Origin: Planctomycetota bacterium
GTDB taxonomy: Bacteria; Planctomycetota; Planctomycetia; Pirellulales; PALSA-1355
DNA: 64,000 bases
NCBI GenBank assembly: GCA_003389325.1
Contig: QQVE01000056.1
Span: forward strand, 1 to 64,000
Direction of reading: 5' to 3'
Shown piece after piece: positions 38,252 to 48,966 of the stretch. Position 1 is the stretch's first letter. Each line of letters begins with the position of its first letter. Under the pieces are notes generated by a model that had not been told where the DNA came from, ran no database searches, and saw only the letters and a list, made by a program, of their open reading frames with translations. Both the position numbers and the translations under genes were made by a program.

Positions 38252-38797
38252 TCAGCCTTTGGGGCGGTCGTCAATCTCTTTCGAATCCGTGCTCGACCTG
38301 GCGTGCAAGTGCAGGTGCTCCGGCTTGGTGCCGCGCAGCACGCGCTCGGCCTTCTCCACCTCGAGCGGTTCGCCGGCCACGACGACCAGCACCTTTCCCT
38401 CGGAGACGAACTTCTCGTATTGCTCGATTTGCTTTTCGTGGATGCCCCAGCCGCGCATCGCCCCCAGGAAGGCACCAACGATGGCTCCGGTGAGCGTCAC
38501 GATCGGGCCGGTCAGCACGATCAGGCCCACCCCGGTGATCGACAGCAACGTTGCGGCGCCGGCCAGGCCCGCCAGCCCGCCGAGCGCTCCGCCAATGGCG
38601 GCCTCTTTGGCCGAATCGTCACCCAAGCTCAACTCCTCGCTCGTCGCGCCCTCGGGCACATGGCGCGTGACGATGGAAATGTGCTCCGACGAAAAGCCCT
38701 CGGTATGTAGGGCGCGAACGCCCTCGTCGGCCTTGGGCATCGTATCGTACACCGCCACAACGGATTCGTTGGGCACGTTAATCTCAGACTTGCTCAT
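38252..38797 (-). CDS. Stress-type protein with glycine-zipper membrane segment
   Basis: 181 residues from ATG 38797. The N-terminal 60 residues resemble the YflT/general-stress 17M fold: VVAVYDTMPKADEGVRALHTEGFSSEHISIVTR. The middle is a long glycine-rich hydrophobic segment (AAIGGALGGLAGLAGAATLL and the following residues), and the C-terminus repeats a ferredoxin-like half (GKVLVVVAGEPLEVEKAERVL). Such proteins are induced by stress and can sit at membranes. It is a single gene on the - strand. Family assignment is by pattern only. Confidence 0.7.
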   Translation of the reverse strand: MSKSEINVPNESVVAVYDTMPKADEGVRALHTEGFSSEHISIVTRHVPEGATSEELSLGDDSAKEAAIGGALGGLAGLAGAATLLSITGVGLIVLTGPIVTLTGAIVGAFLGAMRGWGIHEKQIEQYEKFVSEGKVLVVVAGEPLEVEKAERVLRGTKPEHLHLHARSSTDSKEIDDRPKG

Positions 38798-39050
38798 GGC
38801 AAAGCGTCTCCTATTGATAGGCCAGATTGTAGCAGAACCCGCACCGCCTGCGCAAGCGGTCCGCGGGGCGACGACTGGCGACGCGCCCACAAGGTCTGTG
38901 GTGAGACAGCGTGGGGCGCCGACTTTTGCCGTGCGGGACTGGCATGGCCGGACGATCGCCTTATACTTCGGGAATGGGCGGGCTCGGGGGCGTGTTCCCG
39001 CGAGTCATTCTCACTCCAGCAGGCCCCACAACGACAGGCATCCATCCATC

Positions 39051-40157
39051 ATGGCCGGCAGTGATAAAGTTCGCGTGGCAATCATTGGGTTGGGATTCGG
39101 CGCCGAGTTCATTCCCATCTACCAGAATCATCCACACGCCGAAATGTACGCCATCTGCCAGCGCAGCCAAGACAAGCTTGACGAGCTGGGCAAGGCCTTC
39201 GGCGTTGATGTGCGCTACACGAAGTTCGAGGACGTGTTGGCCGACCCGAAGGTCGACGCCATCCACATCAACACGCCGATCCCCGACCACGCTCCCCAGA
39301 GCCTGGCCGCGCTGAAGGCCGGCAAGCACGTGGCCTGCACCGTGCCTATGGCCACTACAATCGACGAGTGCCGCGACCTGGTCGAAGCTCAAAAGGCCAG
39401 CCGCAAGAAGTACATGATGATGGAGACCGTGGTCTACAGCCGCGAGTTCTTGTTCGTCAAGCAGCTTTACGACAGCGGCGAGCTGGGCCGTCTGCAGTTT
39501 CTACGCGGTTCGCACCAGCAGGAAATGGCCGGTTGGCCCGGCTACTGGGAAGGGCTGCCGCCGATGCACTACGCCACGCACTGCGTGAGCCCCTGCCTGT
39601 GCCTGCCCGGCAAGTTGGCCAAGAGCGTCGTCTGTCATGGCTCGGGCCGCATCAGCGAAGAGTTGACCTCCAAGTACGGGTCGCCGTTCGCCGTGGAGAC
39701 GGCCACGTTTGACATGGTCGACTCGCATCTCTGCGCGGAAGTGACGCGCAGCCTGTTCGAGACGGCCCGACAGTACATCGAGAGCTTCGACGTCTATGGC
39801 GACAGGGTCAGCTTCGAGTGGCCGCGAATCGAGCACGAGCCGGTCGTGTTGCACCGCGGCGAGCAGCCCGAGCGCGTCGAGGTGCCCGACTTCGCCGATC
39901 GACTGCCCGAGGGCATCCGCCGCTTCACGACCAAGGGCGTGTACGACGCCGACGAGACGCAGCACCTGTCGTTCACCCAGGGCGCCGGACATGGCGGTTC
40001 GCACCCGCATCTGGCCCACGAGTTTGTCAGTGCCATCGTCGAAGACCGCGATCCGCTGCCCAATGCCGTGACCAGCGCGAATTGGACGATGACCGGCATC
40101 TGTGCCCACATGTCGGCCATGAAGGACGGCGAGCGGGTCGAGATTCCGCAGTTCTGA
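39051..40157 (+). CDS. Gfo/Idh/MocA family oxidoreductase
   Basis: 368 residues from ATG 39051. The N-terminal Rossmann fold begins VRVAIIGLGFGAEFIPIYQ, and the MocA signature EAQKASRKKYMMMETVVYSREF follows. The C-terminal beta-sheet domain ends GGSHPHLAHEFVSAIVEDRDP, typical of planctomycete sugar dehydrogenases. These NAD(P)-dependent cytoplasmic enzymes oxidise sugar or inositol derivatives; the substrate is not evident. No sugar transporter is next to it. Length is normal. Confidence 0.92.
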   Translation: MAGSDKVRVAIIGLGFGAEFIPIYQNHPHAEMYAICQRSQDKLDELGKAFGVDVRYTKFEDVLADPKVDAIHINTPIPDHAPQSLAALKAGKHVACTVPMATTIDECRDLVEAQKASRKKYMMMETVVYSREFLFVKQLYDSGELGRLQFLRGSHQQEMAGWPGYWEGLPPMHYATHCVSPCLCLPGKLAKSVVCHGSGRISEELTSKYGSPFAVETATFDMVDSHLCAEVTRSLFETARQYIESFDVYGDRVSFEWPRIEHEPVVLHRGEQPERVEVPDFADRLPEGIRRFTTKGVYDADETQHLSFTQGAGHGGSHPHLAHEFVSAIVEDRDPLPNAVTSANWTMTGICAHMSAMKDGERVEIPQF

Positions 40158-40271
40158 CACGGGTACGGCAGCGCCCTGACTCCTGCCATGCGGTTTGGCG
40201 GCCGCGCCGGCATGCCCGGCGCATAAGCTACAATTGAGCCGATCGCCCCCGCGTCCCTGGCAGGAGGATCT

Positions 40272-41522
40272 ATGTCGATCGCGCTCTTCGAAGACGATTT
40301 GGTCTGCCGCCTCGATCCGGCAGCCGTCGGGCGCCCGGCGTTCGCCATTACCTGCGGCGGCTACCGCCTGATCGACGTGGTGCTGGCGCTGGGACAGCCT
40401 GTTTCGGCCCACGTTCGGCCGCACCTGCAGAGCGTCGTGGCCGCAGACTATGCCGATCTGCAACACGAACATGCGCCGAAGGGCCAGGCGGCGCTGTGGC
40501 TCAACGCCCGCGTCGTTCCCTCCGCCGCGGCCCTCGACACGCTGCGACGGCTGTTGGCTGGCCAGCGGCCGGGGATCGTGCGCTCGGGCGACGCGGTGGC
40601 ACTGGCCCTGATGCCGCACGACTCCCGCGTGGACACAACGGGGGCCAATCAGTCCATTGCCGAGCAACTGGCCGCCCTGAACCTGCCGACGCTCGAATGG
40701 GAACTGCCGCTGTTCGAGTATGCCCACGATATCATCCGGCACCACATGGCCATTTTGTGCGACAACCTCGAGCACCGTGTCGCGTGCGGGGACTACGAAC
40801 AGCGCGCCGATGGCGTATTCACCGGCCCCGATACCAAGCTTGGAGAGTACGTCGTCACAGATACCAGCCGTGGGCCGATCGTGCTCGAAGCAGGCGCGAC
40901 AATCGGGCCCTATTGCTACCTCAGCGGCCCCGTGTACGTCGGCGCTCGCGCTCGCGTGCTCGAGTACGCGGCGCTGAAAGACGGCGTTTCGATCGGCCAC
41001 ACGACCAAGATCGGCGGCGAAGTCGACGCTTCGATCGTCGAGCCCTACACGAACAAGCAGCACCACGGCTTCCTCGGGCACAGCTATTTGGGAAGCTGGG
41101 TGAACCTGGGCGCCGGCACCTGCAACAGCGACCTGAAAAACACGTACGGCCTGGTGAACATGGAGTATCGCGGCGAGAAAGTGCCCACCGGCATGCAATT
41201 CGTCGGCGCCATCGTGGGCGATTATGCCAAGACGGCCATCAACACGGGAATCTTCACGGGCAAGACGGTCGGCGTATGCAGCATGGTCTACGGCTTCGTG
41301 ACCACGAACGTGCCCAGCTTCGTCAACTACGCCCGGCTATTTGGCCAAGTCACGGAAGTGCCTGTCGAAATCATGGTCTCGACGCAGCGACGCATGTTCG
41401 AGCGTCGCGGGGTCGCGCAACGCGAGTGCGATATCCAGTTGCTGCTCGACATGTACGCTCTCACCGACCACGAGCGCAAGCAGCCGGGCCAGACGCTATC
41501 GCTCGAGCCCTTGTCGCTTTAG
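40272..41522 (+). CDS. GlmU-like sugar nucleotidyltransferase/acyltransferase
   Basis: 416 residues from ATG 40272, preceded by AGGAGG. The layout matches the alternative GlmU group found in Bacteroidetes and Planctomycetes: an N-terminal half with GGYRLIDVVLALGQPV, then a C-terminal left-handed beta-helix rich in hexapeptide repeats (GPIVLEAGATIGPYCYLSGPVYVGARARV, GHSYLGSWVNLGAGTCNSDLKN). It probably makes UDP-GlcNAc for peptidoglycan or lipopolysaccharide precursors, in the cytoplasm. The N-terminal half is divergent from classical GlmU (no clear GxGTRM motif), so activity of the nucleotidyltransferase part is uncertain. Confidence 0.8.
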   Translation: MSIALFEDDLVCRLDPAAVGRPAFAITCGGYRLIDVVLALGQPVSAHVRPHLQSVVAADYADLQHEHAPKGQAALWLNARVVPSAAALDTLRRLLAGQRPGIVRSGDAVALALMPHDSRVDTTGANQSIAEQLAALNLPTLEWELPLFEYAHDIIRHHMAILCDNLEHRVACGDYEQRADGVFTGPDTKLGEYVVTDTSRGPIVLEAGATIGPYCYLSGPVYVGARARVLEYAALKDGVSIGHTTKIGGEVDASIVEPYTNKQHHGFLGHSYLGSWVNLGAGTCNSDLKNTYGLVNMEYRGEKVPTGMQFVGAIVGDYAKTAINTGIFTGKTVGVCSMVYGFVTTNVPSFVNYARLFGQVTEVPVEIMVSTQRRMFERRGVAQRECDIQLLLDMYALTDHERKQPGQTLSLEPLSL

Positions 41523-41682
41523 GGCAGGGGAGCGGCAGAGCACGTTTCGGTCGGCGGCCCTGCCGGGTATACTGGGGGAACTTGTCCCGGCTGTCCGCTG
41601 CCATCAGCGGCGCAGCGGCCGCGGTGTTCACCCTTTCCGCGGCCCAGCTTCGCGGTTGCCTACCAACGGATTCCCGCCATCT

Positions 41683-42561
41683 ATGAAGATCTCCGACGCT
41701 TACGGTTCCGAGAAGTTCGGCCTGTCGTTTGAGTTGTTCCCGCCGAAGACGCCCGCGGGCGAAGAACAAATGTTCTCGCACGTCGCTCGGCTGACCGAGT
41801 TTCGGCCCGACTTCATCACCTGCACGTATGGGGCAGGGGGGACGACCCGGTCCAAGACACTCGAAGTCGTCCAACAGGTGCATGATCGGTTCGGCTGCTC
41901 GGTGGCCGCGCACCTGACCTGCGTAGGCTCGACGGTCGAAGAGCTGCGCAGTTTCCTGCAAGAAGCGTCCGATCGCGGCATCGAAAACATCGTGGCCCTG
42001 CGCGGCGATCCACCGCGAGGCGAAACGTCCTTCCAGCCGGTGGCCGGGGGCCTGCGCTATGCGAACGAGTTGGTAGCGCTCATTCGTGCTGAGTTCTCCG
42101 ATTTTGGTGTGGCCGTGGCCGGTTATCCCGAGACACACCAGGAAGCACCCAGTGCCGAGATCGACCTGGAGAACCTGAAGCGCAAAGTGGACGCCGGTGC
42201 CGATGCGGTGATTACGCAGCTGTTCTACAACAACGAAGACTTCTGGCAATTTCGCGATGCCTGCGATGCTGCGGGCATTTGCACGCCCATCGTGCCGGGG
42301 ATTCTGCCGGTGACGAATCTGGCACAGATCAAGCGCATCACGTCGCTGTGCGGGGCGATGCTGCCAAAAGATTTCCTGTCGGCGCTCGAGGGCGAGTCGG
42401 AGGCCGAGGGCCAGTTTTCCGTCGGCGTCGACTTTGCCACCCGTCAGGTGCAGGGGCTCGTCGATGGCGGCGTTCCCGGGCTGCATTTCTACGTGCTCAA
42501 CAAATCTCCGGCCACCAGCGCTGTCATCGAAGCCGTGGCCCTGCCGCGCTTTGCGGCTTGA
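41683..42561 (+). CDS. metF: Methylenetetrahydrofolate reductase
   Basis: 292 residues from ATG 41683. It reduces 5,10-methylene-THF to 5-methyl-THF with FAD, feeding methionine synthesis. Signatures: SFELFPPKTPAGEEQMF at the N-terminus, TCTYGAGGTTRSKT, NIVALRGDPPRGE, VAVAGYPETHQEAPSAEID (FAD and folate sites), AVITQLFYNNEDF and PGILPVTNLAQIKR. Length and order fit bacterial MetF. The preceding 160 bases contain an imperfect inverted repeat but no recognisable riboswitch. Confidence 0.95.
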   Translation: MKISDAYGSEKFGLSFELFPPKTPAGEEQMFSHVARLTEFRPDFITCTYGAGGTTRSKTLEVVQQVHDRFGCSVAAHLTCVGSTVEELRSFLQEASDRGIENIVALRGDPPRGETSFQPVAGGLRYANELVALIRAEFSDFGVAVAGYPETHQEAPSAEIDLENLKRKVDAGADAVITQLFYNNEDFWQFRDACDAAGICTPIVPGILPVTNLAQIKRITSLCGAMLPKDFLSALEGESEAEGQFSVGVDFATRQVQGLVDGGVPGLHFYVLNKSPATSAVIEAVALPRFAA

Positions 42562-42828
42562 GGCAAAGCGTGTTGGCGAAGGTTCCGCCGAGAGTTTCTC
42601 AACTGAGGAACCACCTGCGCTCGATAAACGGATAAGCGCACCCAGCACGCTGGCCGCGTGGCTGGCATTGACCCCGATGGCGGATTCGGTTATCGCTGTG
42701 GTGCCTTAGGCGGTGGTGTGTCACGGAAGACAGTCGGTCAGATACGACCGCACCCGCACTGACGTTGCCTCTTGAGTGGTCGTTTGGTCCAGGCAGACCG
42801 CTGAACGACCATCCACAGGGAGGTAACG
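42562..42828. other. Intergenic region, no gene seen
   Basis: About 270 bases between metF and the next gene. I see no tRNA, terminator or small gene. GGGAGGTAACG just before 42829 is the ribosome binding site of the membrane protein gene. Confidence 0.4.
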
Positions 42829-44280
42829 ATGCCAAACCGTATAGCGATCCGCCGCTCGACCGCCCCCGCCAGTTGGCAGTTCTGGACGATGCCCGCCGTG
42901 CTGGGCGGCATCACTCTGGCCTGGTTCTCCGCCGGACTGGCCTGTCTTTGGTTCTATGCCCGCGATGCCGAGCCCGGGCCCGTGTTGGCCCCCGTCGGAG
43001 TCGTACTGATCATCTGCGCACTCGCTCAGACGCGGCTTGCGTGGGTCTCTTGGCGCTGCGGGCAGATGCCGACCAGACTGTCGTGGTTTCGTTCCCACGT
43101 GATCTGGCGCCGGCTGGCCCTGGGCGTTGCGCTGGCGTACCTGTTGGCGTTGGCGATCGGGCCGGTTCCCGGCGTCGCGGCCGCCTGGCTGGCTGGAATC
43201 GCAGTGTGGCAGACGCTGTGGATGTTGCCGTTGGCCGCCCCGGGCAAGGTGCTCGACGACTGGCGGCGTTGGACCGAGGCCCGCACACCTCGCCGGCTGA
43301 GTTGGCTCACCTGCGCCTGCGTGCTGCTCTTGGCAACCAGCGAGATCGGTCTGCGCTGCTATCGAGTCGCTGTCGATGGCGGCTGGCTCGTCGGGGGCCG
43401 TGAACGGGTGACGGCTTACGATCCGGCTTCTGGCACGATAGGCCAGGGCGACGCACTCGACCTGCGACTTGCGAAGTTGCGGTCCACGGCGTTTCGCGTC
43501 GCGATTGTGGGTGGTGCGCCTGCCGGCGATGCGGCTTCGCAAGGCTACATGGACCGCGTGGGCCAATCGTTGCCGGGCGTCGAGTTCGTTTCCCTGGCAG
43601 CCACGCTCAATGGTCCCGCGGCCGGTGCGCCGCATCTGGCCGCGCAAGTCGACCAGTGCGGTGCCGACCTGGTGCTGGCCGTCTTGCCCGTTTGCGAGGA
43701 CCTGGCCCGCGAGACCATTGCGGCCAGCTTTTTCGACTGGCGGCAATTGGAGTTGGCCCGGTTGTTAGTCGGTCCGCAGCGCGTGCAGTCTGTACCGTTG
43801 CCGCTTACCCACGACGGCAGCTTCGAGTCGTTTCTGCATCGCCTCGGTCCGCAACTGGCCGCCTGCCGAACCCCGATCAACGAAGCGATGCATTCCCGCT
43901 GGCAGCGCACGTTCGACGCGCTGGACCGACTGATCGCCGACTGCCGCGATCTACGCGTGCCGGTGGCCCTGGTGATTCTGCCGGGCGAGTTTCAGATCAA
44001 CCACGGCTTGTGCCAGACGCTTTTGCGCCGCAACGGCATGTCGGCCGAAGCCTTTGACGTCGAGCTGCCCCAGCGCCGGCTCGCAGGATTCGCCTCGGAT
44101 CGTAGGCTGCCGACGATCGACCTGCTGCCGCACCTGCGGCTGTGTCGGGAGAGCGTCTACCGCCGCCATACGACCGAGCTGAGCGAACACGGCCACTCTG
44201 CAGCGGCTGCGGCCATCGGCGGCTGGCTCGAGAGCCGCTACGGCCGGCAGTTGGCTGCCCATCTCAGCAAGGCTCCCTAG
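42829..44280 (+). CDS. Membrane protein with SGNH-like C-terminal domain
   Basis: 483 residues from ATG 42829, with GGGAGGTAAC upstream. Four hydrophobic segments lie within the first 180 residues. The second half resembles an SGNH-type domain: FRVAIVGGAPAGDAASQG (block I-like), DLVLAVLPV, VPVALVILPGEFQ and a final LSEHGHSAAAAAIGGWL, which fits the His-containing block. The canonical GDS serine is replaced by GGAPAGD, so catalysis is questionable. The protein may modify or bind acylated surface polymers. A strong stem-loop follows its stop. Confidence 0.7.
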   Translation: MPNRIAIRRSTAPASWQFWTMPAVLGGITLAWFSAGLACLWFYARDAEPGPVLAPVGVVLIICALAQTRLAWVSWRCGQMPTRLSWFRSHVIWRRLALGVALAYLLALAIGPVPGVAAAWLAGIAVWQTLWMLPLAAPGKVLDDWRRWTEARTPRRLSWLTCACVLLLATSEIGLRCYRVAVDGGWLVGGRERVTAYDPASGTIGQGDALDLRLAKLRSTAFRVAIVGGAPAGDAASQGYMDRVGQSLPGVEFVSLAATLNGPAAGAPHLAAQVDQCGADLVLAVLPVCEDLARETIAASFFDWRQLELARLLVGPQRVQSVPLPLTHDGSFESFLHRLGPQLAACRTPINEAMHSRWQRTFDALDRLIADCRDLRVPVALVILPGEFQINHGLCQTLLRRNGMSAEAFDVELPQRRLAGFASDRRLPTIDLLPHLRLCRESVYRRHTTELSEHGHSAAAAAIGGWLESRYGRQLAAHLSKAP

Positions 44281-44290
44281 CGCATGAGGA

Positions 44291-44320
44291 AAGGCCGCCT
44301 GTCACGTGTCAGGCGGCCTT
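44291..44320. terminator. Bidirectional terminator-like stem-loop
   Basis: AAGGCCGCCTG (44291-44301) and CAGGCGGCCTT (44310-44320) form a perfect 11-bp stem with an 8-base loop. It sits between the convergent SGNH-like gene (ending 44280) and the sigma-factor gene (ending 44404). There is no long U-run on either side, so termination strength is uncertain. Confidence 0.6.
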
Positions 44321-44403
44321 CAAGAAAGGGAGAGTCGAGTTGGCGGGGTCGACGCGCTATTGGACGCGGCGGGAGTTTTCAGGCGGACGCGGCGGGGGCG
44401 AGG

Positions 44404-46053
<1,650 letters not shown>

Positions 46054-46496
46054 TGCGAGACTCCTAGGTGTCGGACTGGATTCAGGCGAGGTGGGCTCGG
46101 CAGGCGAAAAAAGCAGATTGGATGCCAAGACGGCGACAAGCTCCGCGCACATGTTGCGGCAAACTCCTGTTGGGGAAAGACTTAAGCCTTTCTGCCACAA
46201 CGCCGCAGGGTAGCTGGCACCGCGCGTGCGTGTGGACTTGGGGCAACGCCAGCCGCCAAGAGACGTGGTATTTTGGCAGCAGTTCCTCTCGATTCCCGAC
46301 GCATCTGGCTCGCAGGGCTCGGGGGACGCGTTACTCAATGGTTCGCAGCCACTTCGCGGAACTATTCCGTTACTTTTGCAGGACGATTTTGGCCCTCCTC
46401 GTCACGCGCCGCGGGCGATAAATTTGGGTTCTTGCGGCGGACCCGGATCTTGAGGCGTTCGCCGTTTTTTCTCTTATCACCCTTTCGGAAAACGCG
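46054..46496. other. Divergent intergenic region
   Basis: 443 bases between the sigma-factor start on the - strand and the carboxylase start on the + strand. It must contain promoters for both genes, but I cannot assign -35/-10 boxes with confidence. No RNA gene or coding frame is supported. Confidence 0.4.
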
Positions 46497-48122
46497 ATGT
46501 CCGTCGACGCGCCCGCCACGATCCGTCAGCTCGTGGCTCAACTGGCCGCCACCGAGCAGCAACTCTCCCAAGGCGGCGGCCCCAAAGCCATCGAGCGCCA
46601 GCGGGACAAGCATCGCCTGTTCGTTCGCGACCGACTCAAGCTGCTCTTGGATCCCGACTCCCCCTGGCTCGAACTTGGGTTGTGGGCCGGCTTCGAGATG
46701 TACAACGAGTGGGGTGGAGCCCCCGGCGCGGGCGTGGTGTGCGGCATCGGCGTGATCGAAGGGCGCCGGCACGTGGTCATTGCGAACGACGCCACCGTGA
46801 AGGCCGGTGCTTTCTTTCCGGCTACTACGAAGAAGGTGCTGCGCGCCCAGCGCGTAGCCATGCAGAACCGCCTGCCACTGGTGTACCTGGTCGATTCGGC
46901 CGGCGTGTTTCTGCCCCTGCAAGAAGACGTCTTTCCCGACGAGGACGACTTCGGGCGGATCTTTCGAAACAACGCCGTCATCTCGGCCGCGGGCATCGGT
47001 CAGATCGCGGCCATCATGGGCAACTGCGTCGCCGGCGGGGGCTATCTGCCCGTGCTCTGCGACAAGCTGCTAATGACCGAGGGTTCTGGGTTGTATCTGG
47101 CCGGTCCGGCGCTGGTGAAGAGTGCCATCGGCCAGGAAGTCAGCAGCGAAGACCTGGGCGGGGCCGAAATGCACGCGCAGGTCAGCGGCACGATCGACTA
47201 CCGCGACGCGACCGACGAGGAGTGCCTAGCGCGGCTGAGGCGGCTGGTCGGGCTGCTGCCGCCCGATGGGGAAATGCCTGCCGCGCCGTTTGCCCGTGCG
47301 GCCGCGACACCGCCGGTGCGGCCCGGCAAGGACCTGTACGACATCGTCAGCGCGAATTCCCGCGATGAGTACGAGGTGCGCGACGTGCTCGAGTGCCTGG
47401 TCGACGCGGGCAGCTTCGACGAGTACAAGGCCGAATACGGCCAGACGATCGTTTGCGGCACCGCACGGCTCGGCGGCTTCTCGGTGGGAATTGTCGCCAA
47501 CCAGCACCACCGCGTGCGGCCGGCCGACGGTCCCATCCAATTTGGCGGCGTGTTGTACGTCGACAGCGCCGACAAGGCGGCCCGTTTCATCATGAACTGC
47601 AACCAGGACTGGTTGCCGATCCTGTTCTTGCAGGACGTCAACGGCTTCATGGTCGGCCGCGACAGCGAGCGGGGCGGCATCATCAAGGCCGGCGCGAAGT
47701 TGGTCAACGCCATCAGCAACAGCCGCGTCCCCAAGTTGACCGTGCTGGTCGGCGGTTCCTACGGGGCGGGCAACTATGCCATGTGCGGCAAGGCGTTCGA
47801 TCCGCGGCTGATCTTTGCCTGGCCCACGGCACGTTGCGCCGTGATGGGGGGCGAACAGGCCACGAACACGCTGCTCGACGTCAGGGTCAAGAGCCTCGAA
47901 CGCCAGGGTCACGAAGTCGACGCCGACGAGCTCGGGCAACTGAGAGCGACCGTGCGCGAAAACTACGAGCGGGCCACCGACGTGCGCTATGCAGCCGCCC
48001 GAGGCTGGGTCGATGCGATTCTCGATCCGGCCAAAACGCGCGAGGCGCTCGTTTTTGCGCTGGAAGCGGCCACCGGGCACGCTGAGAATGAACCGTTCAA
48101 GGTGGGCGTCTTCCAAGTGTGA
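46497..48122 (+). CDS. Acyl-CoA carboxylase beta subunit (methylcrotonyl-CoA type)
   Basis: 541 residues from ATG 46497. The carboxyltransferase halves resemble MccB: AGAFFPATTKKVLRAQRVAM, LVYLVDSAGVFLP, AVISAAGIGQIAAIMGNC, and in the second half RLGGFSVGIVANQ, FLQDVNGFMVG, GGSYGAGNYAM and FDPRLIFAWPTARCAVMGGEQA. It transfers CO2 from biotin to a short acyl-CoA; the close MccB fit and the hydratase next to it point to leucine degradation. No biotin-carboxylase/BCCP subunit is in this window. Length is normal. Confidence 0.9.
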   Translation: MSVDAPATIRQLVAQLAATEQQLSQGGGPKAIERQRDKHRLFVRDRLKLLLDPDSPWLELGLWAGFEMYNEWGGAPGAGVVCGIGVIEGRRHVVIANDATVKAGAFFPATTKKVLRAQRVAMQNRLPLVYLVDSAGVFLPLQEDVFPDEDDFGRIFRNNAVISAAGIGQIAAIMGNCVAGGGYLPVLCDKLLMTEGSGLYLAGPALVKSAIGQEVSSEDLGGAEMHAQVSGTIDYRDATDEECLARLRRLVGLLPPDGEMPAAPFARAAATPPVRPGKDLYDIVSANSRDEYEVRDVLECLVDAGSFDEYKAEYGQTIVCGTARLGGFSVGIVANQHHRVRPADGPIQFGGVLYVDSADKAARFIMNCNQDWLPILFLQDVNGFMVGRDSERGGIIKAGAKLVNAISNSRVPKLTVLVGGSYGAGNYAMCGKAFDPRLIFAWPTARCAVMGGEQATNTLLDVRVKSLERQGHEVDADELGQLRATVRENYERATDVRYAAARGWVDAILDPAKTREALVFALEAATGHAENEPFKVGVFQV

Positions 48123-48183
48123 CCGTTCGCCTGTGGAAGCGCGCCCACGAAGAGGTCAATCAGTCTTGTTTCGCTCATCTGCC

Positions 48184-48966
48184 ATGGAACCGATTGTCAA
48201 GATTCAGGTCCACGAACACACGGCAACCGTCACGCTCAACCGGCCCGAGCGGCGCAACGCTCTGTCGCGCGAGCTGCTCAAGGAGCTGCACCAGGCGCTC
48301 GACGACCTGCACCAGGAACGCAAGGTGCGCGGCGTCGTGCTTGCCGGTTCCGGCTCGGTGTTTTGTGCCGGCATGGACCTTTCGGAGATGCGTGCCGCCG
48401 CCGAGCAGGACGACTCGCAGGAGCAATGGCGCGCCGATGCGGTGCTCTACTACGATCTGGTGGAGGCCATGCTCCGCTTTCCCAAGCCGTTGATCGCCGC
48501 CGTGGGCGGACCCGCCGTCGCCGGAGGGGCAGGGCTCGTGATGGCGTGCGATTTCGCTGTGGCTGGCCGCCGCGCGAGCTTCGGCTTTCCCGAACCCCGT
48601 CGGGGCATCGTCGCCGGGCTGGTCGCGCCGCTATTGGCTTTTCGCATCGGGGCCGCTCGGGCGGCCTACCTGCTGCTCACCGCTCAGGTGATCGAAGCCG
48701 AACAGGCACAGCAGTACGGGCTCTATCAAGAGGTGCTCGACGACGAACTGATCTGGGCGCGGGCTCACCAACTTGTGGGCGAAGTGGCCAAGGGGGCCCC
48801 CCAAGCGATCCAGATGACTAAACGCCTGCTGAACGAGACGATCGGCGAGCAGATGCTGTCGCAGTTGGCGGCCGGTGCCGCGGTCAGCGCCGCCTCGCGC
48901 ACCACCGAAGCCGCAGCCGAAGGGCTATCGGCCTTCCTGGAAAAGCGCGACCCCGAGTGGTGGTGA
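48184..48966 (+). CDS. Enoyl-CoA hydratase/isomerase family (LiuC-like)
   Basis: 260 residues from ATG 48184. Crotonase-fold signatures: VTLNRPERRNALSRELL, VFCAGMDLSEM (oxyanion hole), and PLIAAVGGPAVAGGAGLVMACDF. It hydrates enoyl-CoA; next to the MccB-like carboxyltransferase a methylglutaconyl-CoA hydratase role in leucine catabolism is plausible. Two Glu catalytic positions of classical crotonases are hard to confirm. The 3' end overlaps the convergent HisA/F-like gene by 42 bases. Confidence 0.88.
   Translation: MEPIVKIQVHEHTATVTLNRPERRNALSRELLKELHQALDDLHQERKVRGVVLAGSGSVFCAGMDLSEMRAAAEQDDSQEQWRADAVLYYDLVEAMLRFPKPLIAAVGGPAVAGGAGLVMACDFAVAGRRASFGFPEPRRGIVAGLVAPLLAFRIGAARAAYLLLTAQVIEAEQAQQYGLYQEVLDDELIWARAHQLVGEVAKGAPQAIQMTKRLLNETIGEQMLSQLAAGAAVSAASRTTEAAAEGLSAFLEKRDPEWW

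Noticed and set aside
39501..41198. 565-codon - strand open frame opposite the oxidoreductase and GlmU-like genes
   Set aside because: Fully antisense to two well-supported genes, low-complexity composition, no family.
41523..41682. Possible SAM or SAH riboswitch before metF
   Set aside because: I find an imperfect inverted repeat but none of the conserved riboswitch core pairs.
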